Positions 24,197 to 34,740 of a DNA stretch of 64,000 nucleotides are shown here, one piece after another (position 1 is the stretch's first letter; the number at the start of each line of letters is the position of its first letter). Position numbers and translations under genes: made by a program. The stretch lies in NCBI GenBank assembly GCA_963576735.1, contig OY755170.1, positions 24,350,875 to 24,414,874 of the forward strand, read 5' to 3'. Origin of the DNA: Bedellia somnulentella. Lineage: Eukaryota; Arthropoda; Insecta; Lepidoptera; Bedelliidae. The notes beneath the pieces are model-generated. The model was not told the DNA's origin. It searched no databases and saw only the letters and a program-made list of their open reading frames with translations.

Positions 24197-24450
24197 TTTC
24201 ATTTGTATGATTGACCCTTACTCGATGCAAAAAAAAAGTATAGGTTGTATTTTTTACTGATTTAAATCAGATTGATTCCCGGGTTACGTATTTAACATAA
24301 TTTGTTTTTTTTTTAATGGGAATAATAGTACATGGTTTTTAAAATCTATTTATAAATTAATCGTTTGTGGTGCGTTATTTGGTTGTAAATAATCATAAAT
24401 AAATAATAATTAAAGATGCATTAAACTTGCTAATTACGAGAGTTTGTTAA

Positions 24451-24561
24451 CATACATATAGTCACGGCTAATAGCCCTTCCAAAAGTGGTACAGAAATTT
24501 ACATTCTCAAGCACTGACTACCACTACTAGGGATTTATAGCCGTGAGTATATGTTTGTATG
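24451..24561 (+). mobile_element. SN 3' fragments in head-to-head arrangement
   Basis: A short minus-strand tail piece (24451-24476, CATACATATAGTCACGGC) is followed directly by a plus-strand 3' end (24478-24561, CCAAAAGTGG to GCCGTGAGTATATGTTTGTATG). The result is a small inverted structure. Confidence 0.6.
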
Positions 24562-24699
24562 TCTAAAAATTATATTTTTTGTCCTATTAACTCGTTTATA
24601 GTTTTTAACGGTTGATATATTTTAGCTCACTTCGTAGACAGATATTATCAATATAAATATAAGTATCATATAGTAATTATCATATTGTATAAGTATAAA

Positions 24700-24773
24700 T
24701 CATACATACATACATACATATACTCATGGCTATAAATCCCTTAACGGGGTAGGGTATGATGAAAAATTCCTCA
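24700..24773 (-). mobile_element. SN retroposon 3' fragment
   Basis: (CATA)n tail, then CTCATGGCTATAAATCCC and GAAAAATTCCTCA; truncated after about 75 bp. Confidence 0.7.
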
Positions 24774-24867
24774 ATAATAATTTAATCAAGATATCAAAAA
24801 CGGTTGCAAGCGGTGAAAAGTAATAAAAATTCCGATAATTAAGGCTGTCAAAGATAACGGGTTGTAT

Positions 24868-25799
24868 ATGTCGTAGGATGATTTGATGTTTAGGTTTTTT
24901 GCAAAAAACCTAGGGATTTTGCAAAAATCCGGATAATTAGACAACGGTTATAATATTTTCTAATCTTACTAGGTTTTATGCAAATAAATTAGTTAGTTTA
25001 GTATGACTCCGAAACGAAATGTCAGTTTTTATGAATACTGTACACTGACTGGTCGATTGCAGTGCTCCATAAACACGTCATCTCTGATTGGTTGTTAATT
25101 AAGACGTAGTTACTTCATTGTTCCTACCTACATTTAATTTGATTGTTATTTTAATTTTAGTTACAAAAATAAAAGTATATATAATAAAAATAGTATTGCC
25201 TTTATAACTCTAGCTATAATACCTCAATACTACAATTTAAAACGTATTTACTTTATTGATCCTACCTATATTGAAGACGTCCGTGGACGAGTGGATAGGC
25301 GACTAGCTTTTCGGTCTGGAGGTTGCGGGTTTGATCCCCGCTGAGAGCAACATGTATGTGATGACCATATATGTATTATATTATATCATATTAAATATAT
25401 CGCTGAGTTAGTATCCCATAGTGCAAGTGTTACTTAGTTTGGGGTAACTTGATCTGTGTATAATATGTCCGAACGTGATTGTAATTTTACTCCAACAAAA
25501 GAATAAAAATATTTATTTAATTCCTAGTATCAAATAAGTATTGTCATTTCTTACCCTTTATAACTCTAGCTATAATATCTCAATACCACAATGACGAACC
25601 AATCAGAATAAGTGTAGGCGAGCAATCAGAAATCAGCCAATCAGCATTTAAGAAGTACAATGTTACTAAACCAACTAGTTTTTTTGCAAAAAACCTAGTA
25701 AGATTAGAAAATATTATAACCGTTGTCTAATTATCCGGATTTTTGCAAAATCCATAGGTTTTTTGCAAAAAACCTAAACATCAAATCATCCTACGACAT
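24868..25799. mobile_element. 932-bp TIR element with palindromic arms and an internal tRNA-type SINE (copy 1)
   Basis: Arms of about 140 bp start ATGTCGTAGGATGATTTGAT and are inverted copies. Each arm holds further palindromes centred on TTGCAA (GGTTTTTTGCAAAAAACC and GGATTTTGCAAAAATCC), so it could fold into stem-loops. The end-to-end length equals that of copy 2 at 50124. A 2-bp direct repeat (AT) flanks it. There is no transposase, so it is non-autonomous and the superfamily is undetermined. Confidence 0.88.
25277..25515 (+). mobile_element. tRNA-derived SINE (family tS1) nested in the 932-bp element
   Basis: Box A-like GTGGACGAGTGGATAGGC and box B GGTTTGATCCCC sit at tRNA-like spacing. 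They are followed by GCTGAGAGCAACAT and a body with CGCTGAGTTAGTATCCCAT. The same SINE lies at the same place in copy 2, so it entered before the element multiplied. Confidence 0.8.
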
Positions 25800-25837
25800 A
25801 TATATTATATTTTTTAAGTTTATTTTGTTTACAGAAA

Positions 25838-26030
25838 CCAGCCGCATAGCTCAGTGGGAGATAACCTCATATCGAGGGGTATTGGTTCAAATGCCGCGTC
25901 GGTTCTAAGGCCATAAGTGTGGTTAATTTATCATGGTCGTTAACGGTGGGGGAAAACGTCATGAAGAAACCCATATGGCTAAGTTGTTTGACCGTGTATT
26001 CGCACAAAACGGCTCGAGTCTTAAGATTAT
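25838..26030 (+). mobile_element. tRNA-headed SINE (family tS2), head plus body
   Basis: GCCGCATAGCTCAGTGGGAG (box A) and GGTTCAAATGCCG (box B) form a tRNA-like head. They are followed by GGAAAACGTCATGAAGAAACCCATATGGC and GTGTATTCGCACAAAACGG, the start of the tS2 body. This copy connects the headless tS2 bodies elsewhere to a tRNA ancestor. It follows about 40 bp after the 932-bp element. Confidence 0.75.
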
Positions 26031-26820
26031 TAATATTGTTTATTTTTTGCATTTTACAACCAGATTTGTTTTCTTCATTTGTCAAATGTTCTTACTTCTT
26101 TTCTTTATTAAACTACTCTAACTAATCGATAGGTTACTAAGTACTTACATGTATAGAAAATACCACAACATTTATGTATAAGAACAACAAAATAAGTCCA
26201 GGTGTAAGTAAGACCGCATACTAAAAACTTATTCAAGTAAAATTGCTATGGCTTGGGTTGCTTCTAGATTTGGTTAGTTTAAATCAGTTAGTTTTAATTT
26301 CCGGTGGCAGTCATTTCAATATTTTCTGCTATCTGCTTCAAATCAAATCAACGCGAAAGTTCAAGGTCACAGAATTCTTGTTAAAGAACCATTCAGATGG
26401 CATTTTGTAAGTTAAGACAGGTCGTCCGTTACATAAGCCAGCACTTAATAGTTTTAATTGAAGAGAGATTACTGCCAGTCCTCCTACGTTGGTGTTTGAG
26501 TTGATCGATAATGTTCGCAGGGATGTTGCTCGTAGCCTTATACATACTTACATACGATGATAGCCGTGAGAATAAGCAGTAAACTTGAGAGTAGGAGAAT
26601 ATGTTAGTAAGAAAGTAAAGTTTGGCATAGTTCTGAAAAAAACAATTTACTTTCGGCTGAAGGGGTAGCCATAAAATATCAAATATATCACACTTTTAAG
26701 TTTAAAAAATAGATGAATATTTTAAAGGATCATCATTGATGAATTTCCAGTCTTTACGCCAACATATAGGTTCATATCTATCAATATTTTCATACATGCT
26801 GTTTAACTAATGAAATAATG

Positions 26821-27003
26821 ATGATTTATAAATGATGCGGTTGGAGACCCATCACCAACAACATTTGTTTTTACCATCTTTTCTCCACGCAACTTCCAAA
26901 AGTAGCTGAGAAATTTTTAATTCCTTAGCTCTGGCTACCCCTTGTAGGGATTTACAGCCGTGAGTATATGTATGTATGTATATGTATGTATGATTTATAA
27001 ATG
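26821..27003 (+). mobile_element. 5'-truncated SN retroposon with 14-bp target duplication
   Basis: The insert (26835-26989) starts within the family at GCGGTTGGAGACCC and ends in GTGAGTATATG plus ATGT repeats. It lies between two copies of ATGATTTATAAATG (26821-26834 and 26990-27003). 5' truncation plus a long target duplication is the signature of target-primed reverse transcription. Confidence 0.9.
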
Positions 27004-27414
27004 GTGTGGTTTTTTCGTAAGCCGAAACCACCAAAAAAAACTGAAGTACGAGTAGACATAAAAAAAGTTTTTTGTGAAATTTTGTTAACGGTTAAACAAT
27101 GACAATACGTGGGAAACTCAGAAAATTTTGCGAAAAAAGCACTTTTGTTATGGCAGTACATAATATATTTTTATTTCTTTTCAAAATACTCCTTATCAGC
27201 ATCAACACATAATTTCATACGCCTTAACTAATTTTCATAGCTCTTTTTCTCTTTCGCCGCTGATACCATGGGGTTATGCGTAAAAATCTATCTATATCCA
27301 TCCATACTATAATAAGACTGTAACGAGGTCAAAACTGTACATTGAAGAAAAAAAATAAAAACCGGTGGAATATGTTTTATTTTCGATACTGAAGCCAAAT
27401 TTGCTATTTTTGAA

Positions 27415-27600
27415 AAAAATGTCTGTCTGTCTGTCTTTCTGTCTGTCTGTCTGTCTGTCTGTCTGTATGTCCGTTCATCACGTTAATTCTACCGGACCGA
27501 TCTTGATCAAATTTGGCATGAATGTAGGTTATACACCTGGCCAACATATAGTATATAATTTATCCCAAACTTCGCAAGGGTTCCCACAGGAGCATAAAAA
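27415..27600 (+). repeat. (CTGT)n tract with adjoining repeat
   Basis: CTGTCTGTCTGTC units at about 27421-27467, followed by CGATCTTGATCAAATTTGGC, wording shared by several lepidopteran repeat families. The 130-residue open frame over it is not supported as a gene. Confidence 0.7.
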
Positions 27601-27619
27601 AAACATAGCTTTTATATGG

Positions 27620-28225
27620 TTCCCCATATTTACACGATTAATTTTTTCATCGACCGACTTTATCGGACTCTTCATTAATAGTCTTTTTGGAAAAAATAAG
27701 GGTTTCATCCATTTTCATCAAAATAATTGTCCATTTAATTGTTTGTCAATAGTATGACTACTAGATATATAGGATATCACAAATTTGAGACTTACACATA
27801 TGTCTGCGTGGCGTAGCGGTATACCGTTTGGTAAACACTAAGTACGAAAGGTTCGAATCCCGGGTGTTCAAAGTCTTTTTGCGTATTTTTTTTGCTTTTG
27901 TGTTAGGTTAGAATAATAGGATGCACTAATCCTTCTTTTTTACATTCAACTATGCGAATATGAATGAATAAAGATAATTGAAAGCATATTGTATGAATTT
28001 TGCGTATTCATTTGGTAGGTTTGAGAATATGTTTATAACTTTAGTTTATTTAACTTTTTTTAACTAATATTCCTATAGATATATACTTTACTTACGCATA
28101 AATTAATATTCTGTTTAAGCCTCAGAATGCATAGTTTGTAAATAATAGTAAATATCTCAATGTTAATTCAGTATCGCCACCTATGCCGATGATTGCAATC
28201 TCTCTCACATCACCAACTTATTGCT
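27620..28225 (+). repeat. Tandem duplication unit A with tRNA-like segment
   Basis: From CCCCATATTTACACGATTAAT to CTCACATCACCAAC. It is paired with unit B immediately downstream. Within it, TCTGCGTGGCGTAGCGGTAT and GGTTCGAATCCCGGGTG have box A and box B character (about 27804-27872), so this may be a tRNA-derived repeat or a tRNA pseudogene. It carries the empty version of the SN insertion site, CCATTTAATTGTTTGTC at about 27731-27747. Confidence 0.8.
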
Positions 28226-29100
28226 CCCCATATTTACACGATTAATTTTATCATCGACCGACATTATCAGACTATAATTAATTAATAATAAAATTAATAG
28301 TGTTTTTGAAAAAAATAAGGGTTTTATCCATTTTCATCAAAATAAATGTCCATTTAATGAATTGCTGAGTAGTGTCGGCTTAGAATAACACTACCCCATT
28401 TCTTCCGGTGGGTGTACGTAAGAGGCGACTAACGGTATTGCGGCTTTTAAGGGATTTTTGGGCGATGTGGTTGGAGACCCATCACCAACAACCTTTATTT
28501 CACTATCTTTTCCCGACGCAACTTCCAAAAGTAGCTGAGGAACTTCAAGTTCCTTAGCTCTGGCTACCCCTTCTAGGGATTTATAGCCGTGAGTATATGT
28601 ATGTATATGTATTTAATTGTTTGTCAATAGTATGGCTACTAGATATATACCATATCACAAATTTGACATCATTACTAATGTTTTTGTGGCGTAGTAGCTG
28701 TATACCGATTGGTTATAACTAAACTAACAGATGACCCAGGTTCGAATCCCGGGTGATTAAAGTCTTTTTGAGACTTTTTTGCTTTTGTGTTAGGTTAGAA
28801 TAATAGGATGCACTAATCCTTCTTTTTCACATTTAACTATGCGAATATGTATGAATAAAGATAATTAAAAGTATATTGTATGAATTTTGCGTATTCATTT
28901 GGTAGGTTTGAGAATATGTTTATAGCTTTTGTTTTTTTAACTTATATTCTCATAGATATATTATGTTTTACTTACGCATAAATTAATATTCTGTTTAAGC
29001 CTCAGAATGCATAGTTTGTAAATAATAGTAAATATCTCAATGTTAATTCAGTAACGCCATCTGTTGACCGATGATTGCAATCTCTCACACATCACCAACA
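28226..29100 (+). repeat. Tandem duplication unit B, with SN insertion
   Basis: Collinear with unit A (same start, the same tRNA-like box B GGTTCGAATCCCGGGTG at about 28740-28756, same end AATCTCTCACACATCACCAAC), with scattered substitutions and small indels. It is longer because of a 252-bp SN element plus 7 bp of target duplication. Confidence 0.8.
28352..28617 (+). mobile_element. Full-length SN retroposon with 7-bp target duplication
   Basis: Element 28359-28610 between ATTTAAT copies (28352-28358, 28611-28617). Head GCTGAGTAGTGTCGGCTTAG, GTAAGAGGCGACTAACGGTA, GATGTGGTTGGAGACCCATC, tail GCCGTGAGTATATGTATG. The paralogous unit A gives the pre-insertion sequence, so the boundaries are firm. 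Confidence 0.92.
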
Positions 29101-29345
29101 GTCAGTGTAGGGGACAGCACCGGGGCGCCAAACTGCTATCCATACTTACTCAAGATATTTTCATTTTTGAACATATAAAACTTGGTACAAAATTGTTTGT
29201 TTCATGATTCGTATGAAATGAACAATTAAAAAGGATTTTGTGAAATAGCAAATGAAAGTTAATATAGAGATTTTTGTAATTTATTCATCTAGAAACATAA
29301 TACATGGTGCGATTGAATTTATGAAATTCATCTATCCATCATTAA

Positions 29346-29517
29346 TGAGTATATATTAACGGGCATAAATCTCATAAAAGGGTAGCCATAGCTTCAGAGA
29401 TAGTATTTCTTCATCCACTTTTGGAAATAGATTAGGGAAAAGATAGTTAAATAAGGGTTGTTAGTGATGAGTTACCAACTGCATCGCCCAACAATCACTT
29501 AAAAAGCCTCAATGTCC
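29346..29517 (-). mobile_element. SN retroposon, 5'-truncated or eroded
   Basis: Plus-strand reading: GGCATAAATCTCATAAAAGG, GGTAGCCATAGCTTCAGAGA, CCACTTTTGGAAATAG, ACTGCATCGCCCAACAATC, ending at AAGCCTCAATGTCC. Confidence 0.7.
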
Positions 29518-29599
29518 TTTATATTCTTTACAACGCCCGCGGGAATATAAATATATAAAAAAACAGAAGTTGTGATAGTGTTTAGGTGTTTTGGATGTA

Positions 29600-29770
29600 A
29601 AGCGGATGCAAAAGATGTAGTCCACGCGGACGAAGTCGCGGGCAAAAAGCTAGTGTATAATAAAATACCTGAGGACATTTTAAATTTATCAGAAACAAAA
29701 TTCAAAGCAGTAGTTAATAGAAATCTTAGTTCGAAAGCCTATTACAATGTTAATGATTACATTAATGATG
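29600..29770 (+). pseudogene. Non-LTR reverse transcriptase C-terminal fragment joined to a repeat end
   Basis: The frame reads KKLVYNKIPEDILNL, KFKAVVNRNL and KAYYNVNDYINDDVAW, a pattern I associate with the C-terminus of insect CR1/jockey-type retrotransposon proteins. It is preceded by GCGGACGAAGTCGCGGGCAA with AGCTAGT, the end of the repeat class also seen at 4850. No start, no rest of the domain. Confidence 0.5.
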
Positions 29771-29984
29771 ACGTGGCTTGGTGTCATCAGGGCTCTGTGC
29801 AGGATGTTTCCAGGCTAACACCGAAATTGTAAGGGACTTAAAAAAAGATGTGTGTTGACGAGTTTCTTACGGGTTCTTCTCTCAACATAACTTGAATCCG
29901 AATCCGAAGTAAACTTAGTATTAAGTTGAAATTTTATCGTTCAAAAAACAAAGATTTATCTTTTTACTTTGAAATAGGTTAATT

Positions 29985-30923
29985 ATTTTATTTTATTTAT
30001 TTCACCTCTTCTACGGCCTTTTCGAACGCTGCGATATGAGCTGATAATGTCTTCCGGCAATAAGAAATGTATTCCTTTGAGGTGATTTAATTTTTTTTGG
30101 GAACAAAAAGGATTCACACGGGGTTAAATTCGGGCTGTAAGATGGGAGACCCAAAGTTTTAACAAGCGTAGTGAGGAGGAAGGCCCTTGTCGAGCGCGGT
30201 GTGAGCCGGCTCGTTGTTTCGTCGCGGAGCCCTGAGTTCGGTCGCTTTTTCTTCACAGCAAAAATCTTCCGGTAAGCATTTGGTAGTGTGCCACTCCGCA
30301 GTAATGCTACTTTGGTTCCGTAAGGGAATCGAGACTAAATATCCCGTTACAATAAAACTTTATAAGTTTTCTATGTCGCTTCACTTTTGTAAGCGTGTCG
30401 GTTCGTTTTCAAAGAGCCATTCTGTGGACTGTCGCTTTGTTTCAGGATCGTATTGACAAATGCAAGATTCATCGTCTGTCAAGATGTCTTACAAGTGGCG
30501 GGACCGAATCTGCTTCGAATCTTTTAATCATATCACAGCACCATTCCACCCGCACCTGCTTCTGAAATTCAGTCAGATTGTGAGGTACCTACCACGAAAC
30601 AATCCTCCTCACGCAAAGGTGGGTGGGTAAAATTTCGTAAATACTTCCCGATCCAATCTGCAGAATGTACTGAATCTCCTCGTATGTGATTCGCTTATTT
30701 TGTTTTTTTTTTTTTTACTGCTAGTACAATTTCTTCCGTAACCGCAGTCAAAGGACTACGAGTACCACTACTTGTTTTATCCCTCAAAGTTGAGCGACCG
30801 CGCTTCAATTCATAAAACCAGCGGTACACAGTTGCTTGAGATAGGGACAAAAAGCTAGTCGAAGACGATTAAACGATTCATCCCATAGATGTACTAATCT
30901 ATGATTCATCCGGTTTCAAGTTA
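29985..30923 (-). pseudogene. mariner-type transposase remnant, C-terminal part
   Basis: On the minus strand the order is: KSNLKPDES just after the insertion point, TVYRWFYELKRGRSTLRD (about 30780-30830), TAVTEEIVLA, then LGLPSYSPNLTPCESFLFPKK (about 30060-30140), the conserved SPDLAP.D.FLFP region of mariner/Tc1 transposases. Several stops and frameshifts make it inactive. The N-terminal piece lies at 34678-34740, beyond a 3.7-kb insertion. Confidence 0.8.
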
Positions 30924-31154
30924 GATTTAAAGCAAGGATACTCTACACTATGGATGGGCCCTGTGGTACTATATCTAAATAATGTTATGCAAATAATAAT
31001 CATATCGCAACAGAAATATTCCATATGCCGTTTTCTCTTTCTTAATCTTTTGAAAAAGAGAGCAATACATGTTTACTTCTTGTTGTTTATGGCAAAATTT
31101 CGTCAAGACGCTACGATTATGAAAGCGCGTACAATCGTACATAGATCGGCCATC

Positions 31155-31631
31155 TTAGGGCCGGCGCCGACTGCTGGCATGGCACGGCGTGTCATGGCAA
31201 AGGATTTCGGTACTGATATACCCATTTTTAATCTTATAACCATTAGTATAGAATTCATGTTACTTTATTTTGACACAACGATGCCGAGGGAGGCCGCGGT
31301 AGGACAGAACGTGCCTAAGCAAGCATGCCACGGGATGCCGCGGCGTACTGCTGCATCTCGCGAGACGCACGCGCATGACACGGGCCACGGGCCGCCAGTG
31401 CGCGGCGCAGTCCGTTCGCCGCGCGCGGGGAGGGCAAGGGTAGGAGTGTATAATACGTTAAATACTAAATCCCAGTCAATCATTATGAACACAACTAACT
31501 TTGAACATGCGCGGAGTTATTTGCCGTGTCATTCCACGGCATGCCGCGGAAGGCCGTGTTATCCTTCGGAATGCTGCAGCAGAACTTACCGTGCCATCCT
31601 GTGCCATGCCGGCAGTCAGCGCCGGCCCTAA
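31155..31631. mobile_element. GC-rich PIF/Harbinger-like MITE, copy A
   Basis: 31158-31628 (471 bp). The ends GGGCCGGCGC.../...GCGCCGGCCC are inverted for about 45 bp with mismatches. Flanking trinucleotides are TTA and TAA, fitting the TWA target of PIF/Harbinger. The interior is strikingly CpG-rich against an AT-rich background, with iterated GGCATGGCACGG and CCACGGCATGCCGCGG motifs. The long open frames across it are by-products of GC content. Confidence 0.8.
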
Positions 31632-31703
31632 TCGCCATTTGATCTGTCAAGTTGCTTTGTAAACAAAAGTGTTGATTGTGTTTATTGTATTTTGGACATT
31701 GAA

Positions 31704-32189
31704 TAAGGGCCGGCGCTGACTGCCGGCATGGCACGGCGTGTCATGGCAAAGGATTTCGGTACTGATATACCCATTTTTAATCTTATAACCATTAGTATAG
31801 AATTCATGTTACTTTATTTTGACACAACGATGCCGAGGGAGGCCACGGTAGGACAGAACGTGCCTAAGCATGCCACGGGATGCCGCGGCTTACTGCTGCA
31901 TCTCGCGAGACGCACGCGCATGACACGGGCCGCCAGTACGCGGCGCAGTCCGTTCGCCGCGCGGGGGGAGGGCAAGGGTAGGAGTGTATAATACGTTAAA
32001 TACTAAATCTCAGTCAATCATTATGAAAACAACTTACTTTGAACATGCGCGGAGTTATTTGCCGTGTCATGCCACGGCATGCCGCGTCATGCCACGGCAT
32101 GCCGCGGAAGGCCGTGTTATCCTTCGGAATGCTGCAGCAGAACTTACCGTCCCATCTTGTGCCATGCCGGCAGTCAGCGCCGGCCCTAA
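31704..32189. mobile_element. GC-rich PIF/Harbinger-like MITE, copy B
   Basis: 31707-32186 (480 bp), flanked by TAA on both sides (31704-31706, 32187-32189). Nearly identical to copy A except for small deletions and a 23-bp-scale duplication of the CATGCCACGGCATGCCGCG motif near 32068-32103. Only 75 bp separate the copies. Confidence 0.85.
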
Positions 32190-32233
32190 TCAAGTTTTGG
32201 ACCATAAAATTACATGGGTAATATAAATGCACA

Positions 32234-32823
32234 ATGCCCTGTTGCTCTGTTATAGATTGTGGCTCCCGTAATAGCGAAAATCAGCCTCGATTAACTTTGC
32301 ACAAGTAAGTAATTATTTTCTTTGTTTTCACTTCGGTCAAGAGTATTTTTTGGTTTATTTTATGCTTCCTCGATGTGATCAGAGAAAATTTCATGATCAT
32401 TGTAATATTTTCGCCATTAAAGGCTTAGTTTTCATAATTTCTTCCGAAATTATTTCCTCTCATTGTTTACCTAGTGATGTGAAACACTGATCATTTATAT
32501 TATCGATGTTTTAGTACTATCAGCTTTGGTTTAAGTTGGTTGGTTGGTTAACCTATTAAAAATCTAAATGCCTTCCAAAATGTAGGTAACATTAATTTTA
32601 TAGTTTACATTTTTCTTCACAATTGTTACTTATGAGGCGGTTATTGAATACTAAAATTAAATAACTTCAGATTTCCTACAAGTGAAGCACGGAGACGAAA
32701 GTGGCTTGATGATATTGGCTTTGAAAATATCAACCATCAGCATAAAAATTGGCATAGCATTATTAAAATCAATCATATATATAATATTAAATATTTTTTT
32801 AAATCGCGTTAATAAATGCAATT
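32234..32823 (+). pseudogene. THAP-domain gene fragment in element P1
   Basis: Exon 32234-32304 encodes MPCCSVIDCGSRNSENQPRLTLH, with the first two zinc-ligand cysteines of a THAP domain, then donor CAA|GTAAGT. An acceptor CTTCAG at 32665-32670 joins in phase to KFPTSEARRRKWLDDIGF, the FP...W core of THAP. The expected Cys-x2-His that completes the zinc site is absent, and the frame stops near 32823. The THAP fold therefore looks truncated. It lies just downstream of MITE B, which split its leader region. Confidence 0.72.
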
Positions 32824-32966
32824 TAAAAGAATGGTATGGTATATCATAAAAAAAATACGAATGAAAAGGTTTCATTCAGAGAGTGTTGTAACAAATTGAC
32901 GTTATTTAAAAATGAATAAATGTGACATTGTTAATTTATTTACGTTGTTTTTTTTAGTAGGTATGT

Positions 32967-34206
32967 ATGTGTCGTGGCCATATCGTAGATTTGAACACAT
33001 CGTGAAATGATCGATCATTTCATGAAATAGTCGTATTTCATGAAATGTTCAACTGTTTATTGAAAGAAAGAAAGAAAAGAAAGAAAATACGTTTATTCGC
33101 CGTTGTAGGCACAAGATAAACAATTATTTTACAAATACAACACACAAAAAAAACACATATAAAAATACAACAAAAAAAAATACACATGTACAACACTGAA
33201 ACGCGACAGTTAAGATACAGAGTATCAATACTTCTTGCGCCACTGCAACAGCGAATCGGTACTGTCTCAGCATTTTCTGTAAGCCTTCGACTCACAGTAC
33301 TGATTTTCAGCCAGCACCATTATAGAGTGACATCTGAGTCATCTCAAGAATCACAAACGGTTGAATATATTAAAATAAAAAAAAAACAATAAAACTAATT
33401 TCGTTACTTATTACATATACCTATAATGAAGATATAAACTAAATACCTATTTAAATATTACTACATACATATCTATGATGGCTGCGATTTATATATCAAT
33501 TACACAAATTATTATAAAATTAAAGTGTGGGAAACTTAGCTTCAACGTAAAGACGTATTCAAAGTCAAGGACTGTATACTACTGCTACACAATATTTCAG
33601 TATAATACAAGTATGTTTTTGTAAATAATGATAATAAGTATAATACACATATATATATTTAATATTTAATACAAAAGGTTACTGATGAGCCAGCAGGCCA
33701 TGGCATTATTGGCCACATCGTGATGTGGTTTGGGCAGATCAATGATAAGAAATCGTTTCTCGATATGGTCAACTAAACGCGCGGCCTTTTCATGAAATGG
33801 TTAAGATTATTTGGTCATATCGTAAAGTAGTCACATTAATTTCCGGTAGAGGCGCTGAAAACGCTTTGTTTATGTGTGAAGATGGCGGCCACTGTCAAAA
33901 ATTTTATTTCTCGCAGTAAAAAAGTTATTTATTCGCTATTAAGCGAAGAAGAAAGTGATTGCAAAAGAGTTTTCGACGAAAAGGTTCTCGAGTACTTTGC
34001 AAATTACGAAAAAACTTAGCAATATGTTAAAAAACCGTTGAGTTTGTATCGAATTTCACAAGTCGTGGATGAATAAATCGTGAAACGTTGACGATTTTAT
34101 GATCTGGTCAAATTAAGTTGGCCACATCATGAAATGTGACTATTTCATGAAATGATCGATCATTTCACGATGTGTTCAAATCTACGATATGGCCACGACA
34201 TATGTA
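32967..34206. mobile_element. TIR element with iterated TTTCATGAAAT motifs, nested in P1
   Basis: Left arm about 32967-33038 and right arm about 34132-34206 are inverted copies: TGTCGTGGCCATATCGTAGA, GAACACATCGTGAAATGATC, GATCATTTCATGAAATAGTC. Internal palindromes (GATCGATCATTTCATGAAAT) and degenerate repeats of TGGCCA / TCATGAAAT continue toward the centre (for example 33707-33800 and 34095-34160). A solo copy of the left end lies at 35342-35444. Superfamily unknown. Confidence 0.78.
33882..34019 (+). CDS. Small ORF in the nested TIR element, 45 aa
   Basis: ATG in a good context (GAAGATGGCGGCC) opens a 45-residue frame, MAATVKNFISRSKKVIYSLL continuing to an acidic and then FANYEKT end. It could be the N-terminus of the element's protein after an internal deletion. 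I do not recognise the family, and it may not be translated. Confidence 0.3.
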   Translation: MAATVKNFISRSKKVIYSLLSEEESDCKRVFDEKVLEYFANYEKT

Positions 34207-34214
34207 TATGTACG

Positions 34215-34432
34215 ATCTTGCAATATAAGTCAAGCACAGCATCAGTATTTTGTGTAACGTTTATGAAAACCAATTTAAAGTCGTCCTTGAGCATATGACA
34301 CCCATGATTAATCTCACTGAACCACTGATCGATGCACTGCTTTCAACTTACCCCACGCCGAAAATCATAATAAATTATCGCTCGAAAATGTTCACGAGTT
34401 AAATCAATGTTGATGATCGAAACGAAGGTTAA
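34215..34432 (-). pseudogene. Second mariner transposase N-terminal fragment
   Basis: Minus strand: DLTREHFRAIIYYDFRRG, a stop, KQCIDQ, a deletion, WFSEINHG, LKDDFK, and NTDAVLDLY...VHI. These match the N-terminal helix-turn-helix region of mauritiana/irritans-type mariner transposases. It is distinct from the copy split by P1. The open frame at 34343-34603 combines it with unrelated upstream sequence. Confidence 0.72.
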
Positions 34433-34677
34433 AACTGGCGCTAAAATATCTAGATCTAAATTAAAAGTATTTGCCCACTGTCGAAATAAATTAATTCTAC
34501 ATAAAGCATTATTAACTAAACATGTTGGCAAATTTATCGATATGTTTCTATTCTGATTCTTTATTGCATGATACAATCCTAGGTCAGCCATTTTAATTGC
34601 CAATAGGCCACGCCCTCTGCTACGCTCTAAGAGTATTTAGGGCCCATCCATAGTGTAGAGTATCCTTGGATTTAAAG

Positions 34678-34740
34678 TCGTAGAAAATCATCGCCCGGAA
34701 ATGTTCGCGTTGCAGTTCCAGTTTAAAGTGACACTGATAC
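34678..34740 (-). pseudogene. mariner transposase N-terminal piece, separated by P1
   Basis: Minus strand reads ELQREHFRAMIFYDFK up to the target duplication. It continues in phase with SNLKPDES at 30923 once P1 is removed. Confidence 0.8.

Larger units (their letters stand above)
30924..34677 (+). mobile_element. 3.7-kb THAP-carrying transposon (element P1), P-superfamily candidate
   Basis: 30-bp TIRs at 30933-30962 and 34639-34668 (CAAGGATACTCTACACTATG...). They are flanked by a direct repeat GATTTAAAG (30924-30932 and 34669-34677), readable as 8 bp plus one chance base. Removing the element and one target copy rejoins a mariner frame (HFRAMIFYDFK to SNLKPDES). Inside lie two PIF-like MITEs, the start of a THAP-domain gene, another TIR element and a mariner fragment. 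P elements carry THAP domains and make 8-bp target duplications; membership is inferred from these two traits. No transposase core survives. Confidence 0.82.

Noticed and set aside
27800..27880. Functional tRNA gene
   Set aside because: Box A- and B-like motifs are present, but no complete acceptor and anticodon stems could be paired by eye, and it recurs in a duplicated repeat.
30954..31631. 225-residue plus-strand open frame
   Set aside because: It runs through a MITE with high GC content, where stops are rare; the reading is repeated in the second MITE and shows no protein family.
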